Source: Magnetovibrio sp. (GTDB taxonomy: Bacteria; Pseudomonadota; Alphaproteobacteria; Rhodospirillales; Magnetovibrionaceae). From it: 64,000 bases of DNA. The stretch lies in contig JAPHSY010000017.1 of assembly GCA_026196495.1 (NCBI GenBank), positions 1 through 64,000 of the forward strand, written 5' to 3'. This document shows positions 44,091 to 53,999 of this stretch, piece after piece. Numbering within the stretch: position 1 is the first letter of the stretch; each line of letters begins with the position of its first letter. The notes beneath the pieces were generated by a model. The model was given only the letters and a program-made list of their open reading frames with translations, was not told the DNA's origin and did not search any database. The translations under genes were made by a program, and so were the position numbers.

Positions 44091-44430
44091 GATACTATCC
44101 TCTTGTTCGTGACCTTTCTCTCAAGGAGCAAAAAGGTCGCTTGTTCAAACAATGCCAATGATCATAAATGCCGGTGTTTGGGTGTGTGTCATCCCTTGTA
44201 TAGCCAGGCTTTGTGTTAATTGACGCTATAATTTTAACGCTCACCAAATTGGCTTGGTATTGTGGTTGACCACATATTTTTATGGTCGCGATTGTTCTTT
44301 AGACTAATTTGTAAGTACCGGCATGGATGAGTATTTGTGTTTATGACTTCCATTGATACGCTAGCTTGTACGCTTGTATAGGTTGGAGTAAGGATGCCAA
44401 CATTATGAGAACCCAATTTGAGGAACCTTG
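44091..44430. promoter_or_regulatory. Divergent control region of tsdA and ttrS
   Basis: This 340-base stretch has no gene. TATAAT at 44227-44232 reads as a rightward -10 box without a good -35, suggesting activator dependence. GACCA at 44268-44272 and TGGTC at 44283-44287 form an inverted repeat around an AT core and are a candidate TtrR site. Either promoter could be the target. Confidence 0.4.
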
Positions 44431-46251
44431 ATGGAACGTTGCCAAGGTCGACAGAGATACAAGTTAAGTGTTGTTCTGGCGTTTGGGCTCATGCTTCTCG
44501 CAGGCTTCTTTATCGAGGATGGGCAGGCGCAAGAGAGTGCCAGTACATTCAGCACACGTGAACTAAAGGTCGCTGTTCTTGCATTTCGTGGAACAGAACA
44601 TGCTTTGCGCCACTGGTCTTCGACTATGTCTTATTTGACTCAGCAAGTGCCTGGTTATCGATTCCGTGCGGTCCCTATGACGCTTTCTAAATTAGATAAA
44701 GCGGTCACAGATGGAAGTGTTGATTTTGTAATAACCAATGCAGGACAGTTTGTTCGAGTTGGCTCAAAACATGGTATGAGTGGATTGGCGACGCTGAAAT
44801 CTCTCCGGCGTCAGGGGCTCGGTCCGGTGATCGGTGCGGCATTGACGGTTAGGGCTGATTCTCCTTTTAACACCCTTCTTGATTTAGAAGGGACACGTTT
44901 AGGTGCCGTTGATCCATTAGCCTTTGGAGGCTTCCAAATTTATTGGGGAGAAATGGTCAAACAGGGAAAACAGCCAGAACAATTTTTCTCTGACATTAAT
45001 TTTTCTGGTTTTCCTGCTGATGTGTTGGCGTATTGGATCCGTGATCGCCACGTTGATGGGGCTGTTTTGCCAGCGTGTTTACTTGAGGCCATGGTTAAAG
45101 AAGGACTGATTGAGGAAACTGAATTCAGGGTGATAGACGCCAAACCTATACCTGATTTCAATTGTCGCACGAGCACGCCACTTTATCCCAACTGGTTTTT
45201 TGCAAGTTTAAGGGAGACACCCCAAGCTGTCGCGGAACAAGTTGCCCACGCTTTGTTGATGTTACCAGCTGATTCAGAACCAGCCATAGATGCGGCCTCA
45301 TTGGGGTGGACTGCACCGATGAGCAGTTATGACATTCATCAACTTTATGACAGCCTTGACATTCACCCTTGGCAAAAGCCTTTGATGGAAGAAATCAAGG
45401 ATTGGTTGGTTAAAAATTGGCAAATCGGTCTGGGGTTTACGCTCTTGGTCATATTGGGCTTTTTGCATCATCTTTGGGTGCAATATGTTGTTCGAAAACG
45501 CACCCGTGATTTACGTACGGCGAATGACAACCTCATCTATCAGCAACAGCAGTTAGAGCATGCGCAACGGGTTGCCATTCTTGGAGAATTGTCATCAGAT
45601 TTAGCCCATGAACTAAACCAACCTCTAACAGCGATTAACAGTTTTGCCGAGGGTGGAATTGTGCGTATCGATAGGGCCTGCCCGACCACAGATATTAAAG
45701 TGGTATTGGATAAAATTTGTGCTGAAGCGCAACGTGGACACATCATTATTGATCGTGTGCGGGGTTTTGCACAAAAACAGGTGGCCACCCGTGAGTGGGT
45801 TGATATTACGGAATTGATCGGAGAAACACTGGCATTGCTGGACCACGAATTGAAAAAGCAACAATCCGATTTGAAAATTGAACATCCCAGTAAGGCCTTA
45901 ATGGCTTACATCGATACGGTAGAAATTCAGCAGCTTCTCGTTAATTTAATTCGCAATGGAGTTGAGGCCATGAGTGATTCACCTGGTCCGCACCAACTTC
46001 GTATCGTTGCCCATGCACTTGGTTCGGGGAAGGTCGAACTATGTATCGAAGATTCTGGTAAAGGCATTGCTGAGGATCAGATCGAGACCTTATTCAAGCC
46101 GTTCTATTCGACCAAGCCTGCTGGTTTAGGGCTGGGGATGTCTATTTGCCGCAGCATTGTTGAGGCGCATAATGGAACAATAAGGGTTGAGCCAATCATC
46201 ATGGGGGGGACACGGGTGGTTTGCACCTTGGCAGGAGAATATGATGGATGA
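44431..46251 (+). CDS. ttrS: TtrS-like tetrathionate sensor histidine kinase
   Basis: The 606-residue kinase starts at the ATG at 44431. It has a signal peptide or first membrane helix (residues 10-33), a PhnD-like periplasmic binding domain (KVAVLAFRGTEHALRHWSST through VDFVITNAGQFVRVGSKHG), a membrane helix near 335-352, and a kinase core with the phospho-His in SDLAHELNQPLTAI, LVNLIRNGVEAM and GLGLGMSICRS. A PhnD-type sensor on a kinase is the mark of TtrS, which detects tetrathionate. It overlaps ttrR by 11 bases. Confidence 0.85.
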   Translation: MERCQGRQRYKLSVVLAFGLMLLAGFFIEDGQAQESASTFSTRELKVAVLAFRGTEHALRHWSSTMSYLTQQVPGYRFRAVPMTLSKLDKAVTDGSVDFVITNAGQFVRVGSKHGMSGLATLKSLRRQGLGPVIGAALTVRADSPFNTLLDLEGTRLGAVDPLAFGGFQIYWGEMVKQGKQPEQFFSDINFSGFPADVLAYWIRDRHVDGAVLPACLLEAMVKEGLIEETEFRVIDAKPIPDFNCRTSTPLYPNWFFASLRETPQAVAEQVAHALLMLPADSEPAIDAASLGWTAPMSSYDIHQLYDSLDIHPWQKPLMEEIKDWLVKNWQIGLGFTLLVILGFLHHLWVQYVVRKRTRDLRTANDNLIYQQQQLEHAQRVAILGELSSDLAHELNQPLTAINSFAEGGIVRIDRACPTTDIKVVLDKICAEAQRGHIIIDRVRGFAQKQVATREWVDITELIGETLALLDHELKKQQSDLKIEHPSKALMAYIDTVEIQQLLVNLIRNGVEAMSDSPGPHQLRIVAHALGSGKVELCIEDSGKGIAEDQIETLFKPFYSTKPAGLGLGMSICRSIVEAHNGTIRVEPIIMGGTRVVCTLAGEYDG

Positions 46252-46846
46252 TGTGAGTTCCATACCTGTCTATCTGGTTGACGATGATGATTCTGTGCGC
46301 AGTGCAATTCGTTATATGCTTGAGGGCTATGGCTTTACGATTTTAGATTTCGAAAGTGGAGAACGCTTTCTTGATGAAGCACTGCTTGATGAACCTGGTT
46401 GTTTGATTCTCGATCATCGTATGCCAGGAATTAATGGTCAGCAGGTTCATGAGCGGTTAAATGCGGTCGAATCCTGTCTTGAGGTGGTTTTCCTCACTTC
46501 TCATGCTGATATTCCAATGACAATTAAAGCATTTCGCGATGGAGCTTGTGATTTTCATCAAAAACCCATCAAAGCAGATGATTTAGTCCCGAGCATTGAA
46601 AAGGCTCAATGTAAAAGCCGTTTAAATCATGCCCGTGAACAACAACAAAAGCGCTTTGAAACATTAACCGAACGTGAGATGCAGGTTTTTAAGCTGGTTA
46701 TACAGGGACAGATGAATAAACAAATTGCCTATGAGCTTAACCTTTCCATTCGCACAGTAGAAGTTCATCGAGCCAAAATGATGGAGCGTTTGGGGGCTAA
46801 GAACATTACTGAGCTTATGAATTTTTCAGAAATTCTGAAAGAGTAG
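46241..46846 (+). CDS. ttrR: TtrR-like response regulator (FixJ/LuxR type)
   Basis: The 201-residue regulator has a receiver with VDDDDSVRSAIRYML and LILDHRMPGINGQQ (phosphorylated Asp) and a C-terminal LuxR-type helix-turn-helix (LTEREMQVFKLVIQGQMNKQ, then IRTVEVHRAKMMERLGA). The start at 46241 follows AGGAGAAT inside the end of ttrS, so it is coupled. As TtrR it would be phosphorylated by the upstream kinase and switch on tsdA, in place of the usual ttrABC tetrathionate reductase, which is absent here. Confidence 0.85.
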   Translation: MMDDVSSIPVYLVDDDDSVRSAIRYMLEGYGFTILDFESGERFLDEALLDEPGCLILDHRMPGINGQQVHERLNAVESCLEVVFLTSHADIPMTIKAFRDGACDFHQKPIKADDLVPSIEKAQCKSRLNHAREQQQKRFETLTEREMQVFKLVIQGQMNKQIAYELNLSIRTVEVHRAKMMERLGAKNITELMNFSEILKE

Positions 46847-46898
46847 GTAAGCTCTAGGCATACGAAGAAACGAACAATTGAGTAAAGTATTAAAACAG

Positions 46899-46927
46899 AA
46901 AAGGCCACTCCAGGGGAGTGGCCTTTC
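46899..46927. terminator. Terminator between ttrR and grxD
   Basis: AAAGGCCACTCC at 46900-46911 pairs with GGAGTGGCCTTT near 46915-46926. It serves both convergent units. Confidence 0.8.
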
Positions 46928-46948
46928 CACAATTGATAACTTCGCACT

Positions 46949-47296
46949 TTAAGAAGCGGGAGCATCCTCAAATGCGATGCCGTTGTCGGTAAGTAGCTTT
47001 TGCAGTTCACCAGCCTCAAACATTTCTTTGACGATGTCACAACCGCCAACAAATTCGCCTTTAACGTAGAGCTGGGGAATGGTTGGCCAGCTGGAAAATG
47101 CTTTGATGCCTTCGCGGATTTCCATGTCTTGCAACACGTCGATGCCTTTGAATTTGATTTGCATGTGAGACAGCACACCGACCACCGCAGCGGAGAAGCC
47201 ACATTGTGGGAACATCGGGTTGCCTTTCATAAACAGCACCACGTCGGTGGAGCCGATTTCGTCTTTGATACGGTCAAAAACCGGATTGTCGCTCAT
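46949..47296 (-). CDS. grxD: Monothiol glutaredoxin, Grx4 family
   Basis: The 115-residue protein has the family core [20 protein letters not shown], with the single-cysteine CGFS motif, and [19 protein letters not shown]. Grx4 proteins carry [2Fe-2S] clusters and work as a pair with BolA proteins; the bolA gene lies just upstream. It is the last gene of the purC to grxD transcription unit. Confidence 0.95.
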   Translation of the reverse strand: MSDNPVFDRIKDEIGSTDVVLFMKGNPMFPQCGFSAAVVGVLSHMQIKFKGIDVLQDMEIREGIKAFSSWPTIPQLYVKGEFVGGCDIVKEMFEAGELQKLLTDNGIAFEDAPAS

Positions 47297-47320
47297 TGTA
47301 TATTGTTCCTTTATTCGCGT

Positions 47321-47560
47321 TTAAGCGTCTTCTGGGGCCGAAGTTTGCAGGCCCAGTGCGTGCAACTGCTGATCCATGCTGCCCTTCAAGGCGGCGTAAA
47401 CCATTTGGTGCTGTTGCACACGGGATTTTCCGATAAATGCTTTGGACACCACACGTGCTGCATAGTGATCACCGTCACCACGCAAATCTTCGATGTGGAC
47501 TTCAGCGTCCGGCAGGCCTTCTTTGATAAGGCGTTCAATCTCAGCGGCTTCCATGGCCAT
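47321..47560 (-). CDS. bolA: BolA family protein
   Basis: The 79-residue protein has the BolA fold sequence with DGDHYAARVVSKAFIGKSRV and QQHQMVYAAL. It is the short type (IbaG/BolA2-like) that forms cluster-bridged heterodimers with Grx4. It lies between purL and grxD. That order is widely kept in alphaproteobacteria. Confidence 0.93.
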   Translation of the reverse strand: MAMEAAEIERLIKEGLPDAEVHIEDLRGDGDHYAARVVSKAFIGKSRVQQHQMVYAALKGSMDQQLHALGLQTSAPEDA

Positions 47561-47574
47561 TGAGCAGTCTCCTC

Positions 47575-49782
47575 TTACTCTTCAAAGTCGGGATGGGCCA
47601 TGTATTCCGGCATCCATCCTTCGTGTGCATCTGACAAACTTGCCACAGATATGTGTCCGGCACCTTCAATGGTCAAGTCCCCACCTTTGACTGAACCCAA
47701 TTGGGCGGCAAACAAGTCGGCGGCTTGGGCTGCAGCCACCAGGGCTGCGCCATCGGTGGTGGTGGTCAAGTAACGGGCTTGGTCCTCGCCAAACAGCCAA
47801 GCGTGTAGCGGCAGATCGCCGCTTAAATCTTGGATATCAGCACCGAGGCCGGATTTCATTGCCATTTCGGCAACCGCAACACCCAAACCACCGTCGGACA
47901 AATCGTGACAGGCTGTGACGTTGCCGCCCAGGATTTGTGAACGGACAAAGTCGCCAGTTTTGCGTTCCAAAGCCAGATCAACGTGGGGGGCTGAGCCTTC
48001 TTCGCGGCTTTCGATTTCCGCTAAGTACTGCGTGCAGCCCATATGGCCTTTGGTCTCACCGATCAGCACAATGTCTTCGCCTTCGGCAATGAAGCCCATA
48101 CCTACGGCTTTGTTGACGTCGGCAATGAAGCCCACGCCACCGATGGTCGGGGTCGGCAAGATGCCTTGACCGTTGGTTTCGTTGTAGAGCGAGACATTGC
48201 CGGAAACGACCGGGTAATCCAGTGCTTTACAGGCTTCGCCGATACCTTGAACCGCCCCCACAAACTGACCCATGATTTCAGGGCGTTCGGGATTGCCGAA
48301 GTTCATGTTGTCGGTGATGGCTTTGGGCTCAGCACCTGTTGCGGTGATGTTGCGATAGGTTTCTGCTACAGCTTGGCGACCACCTTCAACCGGGTCAGCC
48401 AATACATAACGCGGCGTTACGTCGGATGACATCGCCACACCTTTGGTGCTTCCGTGGATGCGGACCATGGCGGCATCGCCACCGGGACGACCCAGGCCCA
48501 TAGTATCACCCATGACCATGTGGTCGTACTGTTCCCAAACCCAACGTTTGGAACAGCCGTTGGGCGTACTCACCAAAGTTTTGATGGTATCCATAATATC
48601 GGCGGGTGCAGCAACGCTGTTCGGATCAATGTCCGGGCGCTTCGGTGTCGGTACGTGTGGACGGTCATATTCTGGGCTGGCATGGGCCAGTGGGGCGATC
48701 GGCAGGTCAGCAACCATGTCGCCACCGTGGAATAGGCGCATACGGCCGGTGTCGGTGATCTCACCAATAACTGCGAAGTCTAGTTCCCACTTTTCAAAGA
48801 TAGCTTTTGCCATGTCTTCTTTGCCGGGTTTCAAAACCATCAACATGCGTTCTTGAGATTCTGACAACATCATCTCGTAAGGTGTCATGTTTTCTTCGCG
48901 TTGAGGCACATTGTCCAGGTTCATGTCGATGCCGACACCACCTGAAGACGCCATTTCAAACGAAGACGACGTCAAACCAGCCGCGCCCATATCTTGGATC
49001 GCAACGATGGCGTCGGTGCTCATCAATTCCAGGCATGCTTCCAACAGCAGCTTTTCGGTGAAGGGATCGCCCACCTGAACTGTTGGGCGTTTTTCTTCGG
49101 TGTCTGCGGTGAACTCCGTGGATGCCATGGTGGCACCGTGGATACCATCGCGGCCCGTTTTGGAACCAACGTAGACCACTGGATTGCCGATACCGGCCGC
49201 GGCGCAATAGAAGATATTGTTTGCATCTGCCAAACCAACACACATAGCGTTGACCAAGATGTTGCCGTCATAGCTGGTGTGAAATTCCGTTTCACCTGCA
49301 ACTGTCGGAACACCCATGCAGTTGCCATAACCGCCGATGCCTTCGACCACACCGTGGACCAAGTGACGGGTTTTGGGATGATCGGGTAGACCGAAACGCA
49401 ATGCGTTCAAGTTGGCGATGGGACGTGCACCCATGGTGAACACGTCACGCATGATGCCGCCGACGCCTGTCGCTGCGCCTTGATACGGTTCGATGTAGCT
49501 GGGGTGGTTGTGGCTTTCCATTTTGAAGATAATGGCATCGCCATCACCCGCATCAATGATGCCGGCGTTTTCACCCGGACCGCAGATCACCCAAGGGGCC
49601 TCGGTTGGTAGGGTTTTCAACCACTTTTTGGATGACTTGTAAGAACAGTGCTCCGACCACATGACGGAGAAGATGCCCAACTCGTTCAAGTTTGGCTCAC
49701 GCCCCATGATGTCGAGCACCATTTTGTATTCGTCTTTGGATAGGCCGTGTTCAGCTACGATTTCGGGAGTAATTTCAGTCAT
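47575..49782 (-). CDS. purL: Phosphoribosylformylglycinamidine synthase subunit PurL
   Basis: The 735-residue protein is the small-type PurL that works with separate PurQ and Pur[19 protein letters not shown] near residue 40 and [20 protein letters not shown] are family motifs; [16 protein letters not shown] is in the second half. It makes FGAM from FGAR with glutamine-derived ammonia in purine synthesis. It lies 12 bases downstream of purQ. Confidence 0.97.
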   Translation of the reverse strand: MTEITPEIVAEHGLSKDEYKMVLDIMGREPNLNELGIFSVMWSEHCSYKSSKKWLKTLPTEAPWVICGPGENAGIIDAGDGDAIIFKMESHNHPSYIEPYQGAATGVGGIMRDVFTMGARPIANLNALRFGLPDHPKTRHLVHGVVEGIGGYGNCMGVPTVAGETEFHTSYDGNILVNAMCVGLADANNIFYCAAAGIGNPVVYVGSKTGRDGIHGATMASTEFTADTEEKRPTVQVGDPFTEKLLLEACLELMSTDAIVAIQDMGAAGLTSSSFEMASSGGVGIDMNLDNVPQREENMTPYEMMLSESQERMLMVLKPGKEDMAKAIFEKWELDFAVIGEITDTGRMRLFHGGDMVADLPIAPLAHASPEYDRPHVPTPKRPDIDPNSVAAPADIMDTIKTLVSTPNGCSKRWVWEQYDHMVMGDTMGLGRPGGDAAMVRIHGSTKGVAMSSDVTPRYVLADPVEGGRQAVAETYRNITATGAEPKAITDNMNFGNPERPEIMGQFVGAVQGIGEACKALDYPVVSGNVSLYNETNGQGILPTPTIGGVGFIADVNKAVGMGFIAEGEDIVLIGETKGHMGCTQYLAEIESREEGSAPHVDLALERKTGDFVRSQILGGNVTACHDLSDGGLGVAVAEMAMKSGLGADIQDLSGDLPLHAWLFGEDQARYLTTTTDGAALVAAAQAADLFAAQLGSVKGGDLTIEGAGHISVASLSDAHEGWMPEYMAHPDFEE

Positions 49783-49794
49783 TCTATCGCTCCC

Positions 49795-50460
49795 TTACGC
49801 CGCAATACTTTTGATGAGGCCGTCAAACATTGGACGACCATCGGTGCGCCCATGCAAAGGTTCAACCAAACGTTCGGGGTGGGGCATCATGCCCAACACG
49901 TTGCCCGCTTCGTTTAAAATGCCAGCGATGTCGTTGATGGAACCATTGGGGTTGTCGACGTAGCGAAATGCCACTTGGCCGTTGCCTTCAATGGCTTTTA
50001 AGGTTTCACCATCGGCGAAGTAGTTGCCGTCGTGATGTGCCACGGGGTAAGTGATGATGTCACCTTGGGTATAGTCGTTGGTAAAGGCTGTATCCGCACG
50101 CTCGACCTTCAGTTCCACATCTTTACAGATGAACTTCAGGTTGGCATTGCGCATTAGAACGCCTGGCAACAGACCGCTTTCGCACAAGACTTGAAAACCG
50201 TTACAGATGCCCAAAACTTTACCACCTCGTTCCGCGTGTTTGACCACTTCGGCCATGATCGGGCTACGTGCAGCCATGGCACCACAACGCAGATAGTCGC
50301 CGTAAGAAAAGCCGCCTGGAATGGTGACAAGGTCGTAACCGCTGAGATCAGTCTCGCGGTGCCAAACCATGTCTACGGGTGAACCAATGGATTGTTCCAA
50401 GGCAACCTTCATATCGCGGTCGCAATTGGAAGCGGGGAAGACAATGACGCAAGCTTTCAT
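49795..50460 (-). CDS. purQ: Phosphoribosylformylglycinamidine synthase subunit PurQ
   Basis: The 221-residue class I glutamine amidotransferase has [15 protein letters not shown] and [15 protein letters not shown] with the catalytic Cys, and MMPHPER with the catalytic His near the end. It supplies ammonia to PurL. It lies between purS (5 bases away) and purL. Confidence 0.96.
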   Translation of the reverse strand: MKACVIVFPASNCDRDMKVALEQSIGSPVDMVWHRETDLSGYDLVTIPGGFSYGDYLRCGAMAARSPIMAEVVKHAERGGKVLGICNGFQVLCESGLLPGVLMRNANLKFICKDVELKVERADTAFTNDYTQGDIITYPVAHHDGNYFADGETLKAIEGNGQVAFRYVDNPNGSINDIAGILNEAGNVLGMMPHPERLVEPLHGRTDGRPMFDGLIKSIAA

Positions 50461-50465
50461 GGAGC

Positions 50466-50708
50466 TCAGTCCTCAAGATCGATGGTGTAGTTCTCGATAA
50501 CCGTATTGGCGAGCAGCTTCTTGCACATCTGGTCCACCTGGGCACGGGCCTTGTCGGTATCCGTTTCGGACAGTACCAATTCGATGAACTTGCCCTGGCG
50601 CGCTTCGTTTAGGCCTTCAAAGCCCAAAGAGTGAAGGGTGTGTTCGATGGCTTTGCCTTGGGGATCCAAGACGCCGTTTTTCAAAGTGACGTGAACTTTG
50701 GCTTTCAT
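50466..50708 (-). CDS. purS: Phosphoribosylformylglycinamidine synthase subunit PurS
   Basis: The 80-residue protein reads [20 protein letters not shown], then EHTLHSLGF, the standard PurS start. PurS bridges PurL and PurQ in the FGAM synthase complex. It lies between purC and purQ in the operon. Confidence 0.95.
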   Translation of the reverse strand: MKAKVHVTLKNGVLDPQGKAIEHTLHSLGFEGLNEARQGKFIELVLSETDTDKARAQVDQMCKKLLANTVIENYTIDLED

Positions 50709-50780
50709 GGGTGCTCTCGTTTAAATGTCGGTCTGAAACAGCACAGGCCGGGAGCGTCCCGACCTGAGCGTATTTGAAAT

Positions 50781-51545
50781 TTATTGCATGGTGTCCGTGC
50801 CGGGAATATCGCCCGGACCGGATTCTGGCAAGATGCCCAAACGCCGTGCGACTTCTTGGTAGGCGCCTTCGACGTTGCCCATATCGCGGCGGAAACGGTC
50901 TTTGTCCAACTTTTCGTTGGTGTCCTTATCCCACAGGCGGCAGTTATCGGGGCTGATTTCATCGGCCAGGATCAGGCGCATTTGATCTTCTTCATAAACG
51001 CGACCGAATTCCAACTTGAAGTCTACCAAGCGGATGCCGATGCCTAAGAATAAGCCAACCAGGAAATCGTTGATGCGCAGTGACATGGACATGATTTCGT
51101 CCATGTCTTGCGGTGTGGCCCAACCGAACGCGGTGATGTGTTCTTCGGAAATCATCGGATCGTCTAGTTCGTCGGATTTATAATAGTACTCGACGATGGA
51201 GCGCGGCAGCGGGGTACCTTCGGGCATATCGAAACGTTTTGCCAAAGAACCTGCAACAATGTTGCGCACCACGACTTCGATAGGAACAATTTCGACTTCG
51301 CGCACCAACTGTTCGCGCATGTTCAAGCGTCGTACGAAGTGGGTGGGGATGCCGATGTCGGCCAGTTTGACCATCAGGTATTCAGAAATGCGGTTGTTGA
51401 GCACGCCTTTTCCCGTGATGGTGCCTTGCTTTTTGTTGTTAAAGGCGGTGGCGTCGTCCTTGAAATATTGAACAACGGTTCCGGGCTCGGGACCTTCGAA
51501 GATCACCTTTGCCTTGCCTTCATAAAGCTGCCTGCGTTTGGCCAT
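50781..51545 (-). CDS. purC: SAICAR synthetase PurC
   Basis: The 254-residue enzyme starts at the ATG at 51545 ([20 protein letters not shown]); a longer frame to 51647 has no family resemblance. [20 protein letters not shown] and [10 protein letters not shown] are PurC motifs. It joins aspartate to CAIR in purine synthesis. It is the first gene of the purC-S-Q-L-bolA-grxD unit. Confidence 0.96.
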   Translation of the reverse strand: MAKRRQLYEGKAKVIFEGPEPGTVVQYFKDDATAFNNKKQGTITGKGVLNNRISEYLMVKLADIGIPTHFVRRLNMREQLVREVEIVPIEVVVRNIVAGSLAKRFDMPEGTPLPRSIVEYYYKSDELDDPMISEEHITAFGWATPQDMDEIMSMSLRINDFLVGLFLGIGIRLVDFKLEFGRVYEEDQMRLILADEISPDNCRLWDKDTNEKLDKDRFRRDMGNVEGAYQEVARRLGILPESGPGDIPGTDTMQ

Positions 51546-51671
51546 GATATTAAGCTTTCCATTTGTGGCGGTGTGGCACCTGCGCCGCTCGCCGTAAAGA
51601 AGGGGGTGATATAGCACTTGAGAGCGGCCAAAACAACGTTCTCGCACACGGTTTTGGCGTTCATGTGGGGA

Positions 51672-52439
51672 TCAAATTTTGATGTTTGTCCAGGGGACCT
51701 CTTTGGGTTTTCCGCCCCGAAATCGCCAAATGGCGGAAGTCTCTGGATTCTCTGACTTTTTCTTAAAGCTGGGAATGGCGATGAGGGAACTTGATGAGGT
51801 GCCGAAGCCAGTGTCGGTTTCAATCAGCATGGCACTTTCGGGGCTGTTATCATCGGCGCGTTGGCGGCTTTCCAGCAGATTCTCCCACTGTGACCAGTCG
51901 CCCGAGTCGGGATCTGGCGTTTGTGCAGCTGCAAAACGGGGATAATGGGTGCGTTGGCGTGCTGAATGGGTTGGATCATTGAGGTCATGTGCTGTGATCA
52001 TGGATAACCCTTCGGGGAGAGTTTGGACCTCAATTTTGTTTTCAATCTCCGGCAATGTAATCCAGTACCCATCATGGGCGTCAGCAACAATCAAGTTGAA
52101 TGGACGATAGGTGCTTGGGTCCAGAACACGAAGCGCTTCGGCGGCTGTACTGGCCTCGGCATGATCTAAGGCTTCTAGAGGTAATTCACCGCGGGAACGC
52201 TTGTTTTTCGCGGGTCCTAGGGTTCCAGGGCGGTTTAAGACACACGCCACAAGACCAAAATCATTGATGCCCAACCATGTACCGCCTGCCAGTTCATCCA
52301 GGCCAGCAACCACGTCGGCACGGTCATCCCAATGGCGTGCAGGGGCAGCCCAAGGACGGGTACCATTTTCATCACGATTGGCCCCAATTAACAGGGGCCA
52401 TGTGTGGTTAGAGCGGCGAAGAATCACAACTGTGCACAT
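51672..52439 (-). CDS. NRDE/TANGO2 family protein
   Basis: The 255-residue protein starts at the ATG at 52439 with Cys2 (MCTVVILRRS), which fits an N-terminal-nucleophile-like start. GANRDENGTRPW contains the NRDE motif that names the family, and GGTWLGINDFGLVACVLNRP follows. The eukaryotic member TANGO2 is linked to heme and lipid handling; the bacterial role is not settled. It is a separate unit upstream of purC. Confidence 0.9.
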   Translation of the reverse strand: MCTVVILRRSNHTWPLLIGANRDENGTRPWAAPARHWDDRADVVAGLDELAGGTWLGINDFGLVACVLNRPGTLGPAKNKRSRGELPLEALDHAEASTAAEALRVLDPSTYRPFNLIVADAHDGYWITLPEIENKIEVQTLPEGLSMITAHDLNDPTHSARQRTHYPRFAAAQTPDPDSGDWSQWENLLESRQRADDNSPESAMLIETDTGFGTSSSSLIAIPSFKKKSENPETSAIWRFRGGKPKEVPWTNIKI

Positions 52440-52561
52440 AATGGAAAGTTTATAACGCTTTTGTGTGCAAAAAACCCTTTTGTTTTGCAGTGCAAGATGG
52501 CAAAACAGCAAAGAGTTTGGGTACTGGTGTTGGATCACAGACACCTTATATAAAGATAAGG

Positions 52562-52582
52562 AGACTTAGATCAACTAAGTCT
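52562..52582 (+). promoter_or_regulatory. Hairpin in the leader of the zeta subunit gene
   Basis: AGACTTAG at 52562-52569 pairs perfectly with CTAAGTCT at 52575-52582. A second small hairpin (GGCCT with AGGCC near 52595) follows. They lie 40-75 bases before the start codon. Confidence 0.35.
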
Positions 52583-52637
52583 GACCCCGATATGGGCCTG
52601 AAAAGGCCAGAACCAGAATGCATAGGGAATACCGTTC

Positions 52638-52988
52638 ATGTCTGACAGCTTTTCTGATCGTGAAAAAAGCTTTGAAGCGAAACAAAAAATGGACGACGAG
52701 ATGAAGTTCAAAGCTATCTCTCGCCGCAATAAACTCTTGGGTGAGTGGGCCGCAGAGAAAATGGGGATGGAAGGTTCAGAAATTGAAGCTTACGCCAAAA
52801 CCGTTGTGATTGCGGATTTGGAAGAACCTGGCGATGATGACGTTCTGCGCAAAGTCCTAGGTGATTTTGAAAGCCGCTCCATTGAAATGAGCGAAGACGA
52901 AGTCCGTGACCAGCTAGAACGCCTGATGGGTGTTGCCATGGAACAGCTTAAAGACGCTTTCGAAGCGTTGGGTAAAGACCACGGCTAA
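52638..52988 (+). CDS. F1Fo ATPase inhibitor, zeta subunit (DUF1476)
   Basis: The 116-residue helical protein has the DUF1476 sequence: FSDREKSFEAKQKMDDEMKF, RRNKLLGEWAAEKMG and YAKTVVIADLEEPGDDDVL. In Paracoccus and other alphaproteobacteria it is the zeta subunit that blocks ATP hydrolysis by F1Fo ATP synthase. It is a single-gene unit with a leader hairpin upstream and a strong terminator downstream. Confidence 0.93.
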   Translation: MSDSFSDREKSFEAKQKMDDEMKFKAISRRNKLLGEWAAEKMGMEGSEIEAYAKTVVIADLEEPGDDDVLRKVLGDFESRSIEMSEDEVRDQLERLMGVAMEQLKDAFEALGKDHG

Positions 52989-53014
52989 GGTCCTAAAATC
53001 TCTGATGATTTTAA

Positions 53015-53044
53015 AACCCGGTGAGATCTCTCACCGGGTTTTTT
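53015..53044 (+). terminator. Terminator of the zeta subunit gene
   Basis: AACCCGGTGAGA at 53015-53026 pairs perfectly with TCTCACCGGGTT at 53029-53040 and is followed by T-run. Confidence 0.9.
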
Positions 53045-53141
53045 GCTGGAAATATGATCTATTTTGATTTCGCTCATTTGGTTCATACGAATTGCTGCCT
53101 ATAATCGGATCTGAATTTAATTTCACCTGGGGGATGCGAAC

Positions 53142-53933
53142 ATGAGTGACGATTTTAATGGTGTGTATGCACATGGTGTTGAAGGTATTGCTCATGAATT
53201 GCGCCAAGAATGCCTTGATGAAGCTAAAGAATTGGTAAGTGAGCTTGATTTGTGTCTCGATGATTTTCGTCACGAGCGGATTGAAGCGGATGAGTTGTTA
53301 TCCAAAGTTTCTCGCACTGCATTAAAGCTCCGGGTTCAAGCGGGCAATGTGGGTTTACGGTTGCTGGGCACGGTTGCGCATCGTCTCGAAGATTTTATCG
53401 TCAATGCCAAGGCACTGCCGCCAGGTGCTGCGGATGATTTACAGGTATTCATTGACCGCTTGGAAGACATCACCGATGGCCGTTTGGCGCTGGATAGTGA
53501 TGCAGGGCAAGTGGTTCGTGATTTGCCTGCCAAGGTTGGTTTTTCGGAAAGTGATATTGAGGTGCGCAACATCGAAGTGATGTTGGTGATGCTTCACGGT
53601 ACGGCGAACCACTACGTCGAACGTGAACTGCAACAGTGTGGTTATCGTGTGCACACCGTTACGACGACTTTTGAAGCCCTGCCGATGATTGTCCGTACTC
53701 AGCCGGATTTTCTCATCATCTCTGCCATCATGCCAGAATTGGACGGAATTGATTTGGCCATTGGTTTGTCGGCGATGCCCGCGACGCGCAATATCCCACT
53801 GGCTCTGATCACCAGTTTGGATGATAGCGATGAACACCTAAGTTATCTGCCGTCCAATACATCCGTCATTCACAAGGGGCCATCTTTTGGGGATGACTTG
53901 TTTAAGGCCTTGGATAACCACTTCTTAATCTAA
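53142..53933 (+). CDS. Pseudo-HPt plus pseudo-receiver signalling protein
   Basis: The 263-residue protein has a helical N-terminal half like an HPt domain (LLGTVAHRLEDFIV resembles the second HPt helix), but the phospho-His of the usual H-x-L-K-G motif is missing (RTALKLRVQ). Residues 145-263 follow the receiver fold (VERELQQCGYRVHTVTTTFE, then LIISAIMPELDGIDLA). The phosphorylated Asp is Ser194 and the acidic pair at the start is Met-Leu. So neither half looks able to carry phosphate, and it may be a scaffold or protein-binding adaptor. It stands alone between zeta and purB. Confidence 0.75.
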   Translation: MSDDFNGVYAHGVEGIAHELRQECLDEAKELVSELDLCLDDFRHERIEADELLSKVSRTALKLRVQAGNVGLRLLGTVAHRLEDFIVNAKALPPGAADDLQVFIDRLEDITDGRLALDSDAGQVVRDLPAKVGFSESDIEVRNIEVMLVMLHGTANHYVERELQQCGYRVHTVTTTFEALPMIVRTQPDFLIISAIMPELDGIDLAIGLSAMPATRNIPLALITSLDDSDEHLSYLPSNTSVIHKGPSFGDDLFKALDNHFLI

Positions 53934-53936
53934 CCA

Positions 53937-53983
53937 AAAACAAAACGCCGCCTGATCATTTGACCAAACGGCGTTTTGTTTTT
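53937..53983. terminator. Bidirectional terminator before purB
   Basis: AAAACAAAACGCCG pairs with CGGCGTTTTGTTTT across an 18-base loop; it serves the signalling gene and purB. Confidence 0.75.
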
Positions 53984-53999
53984 GTGTGCGTGCTGTGGC

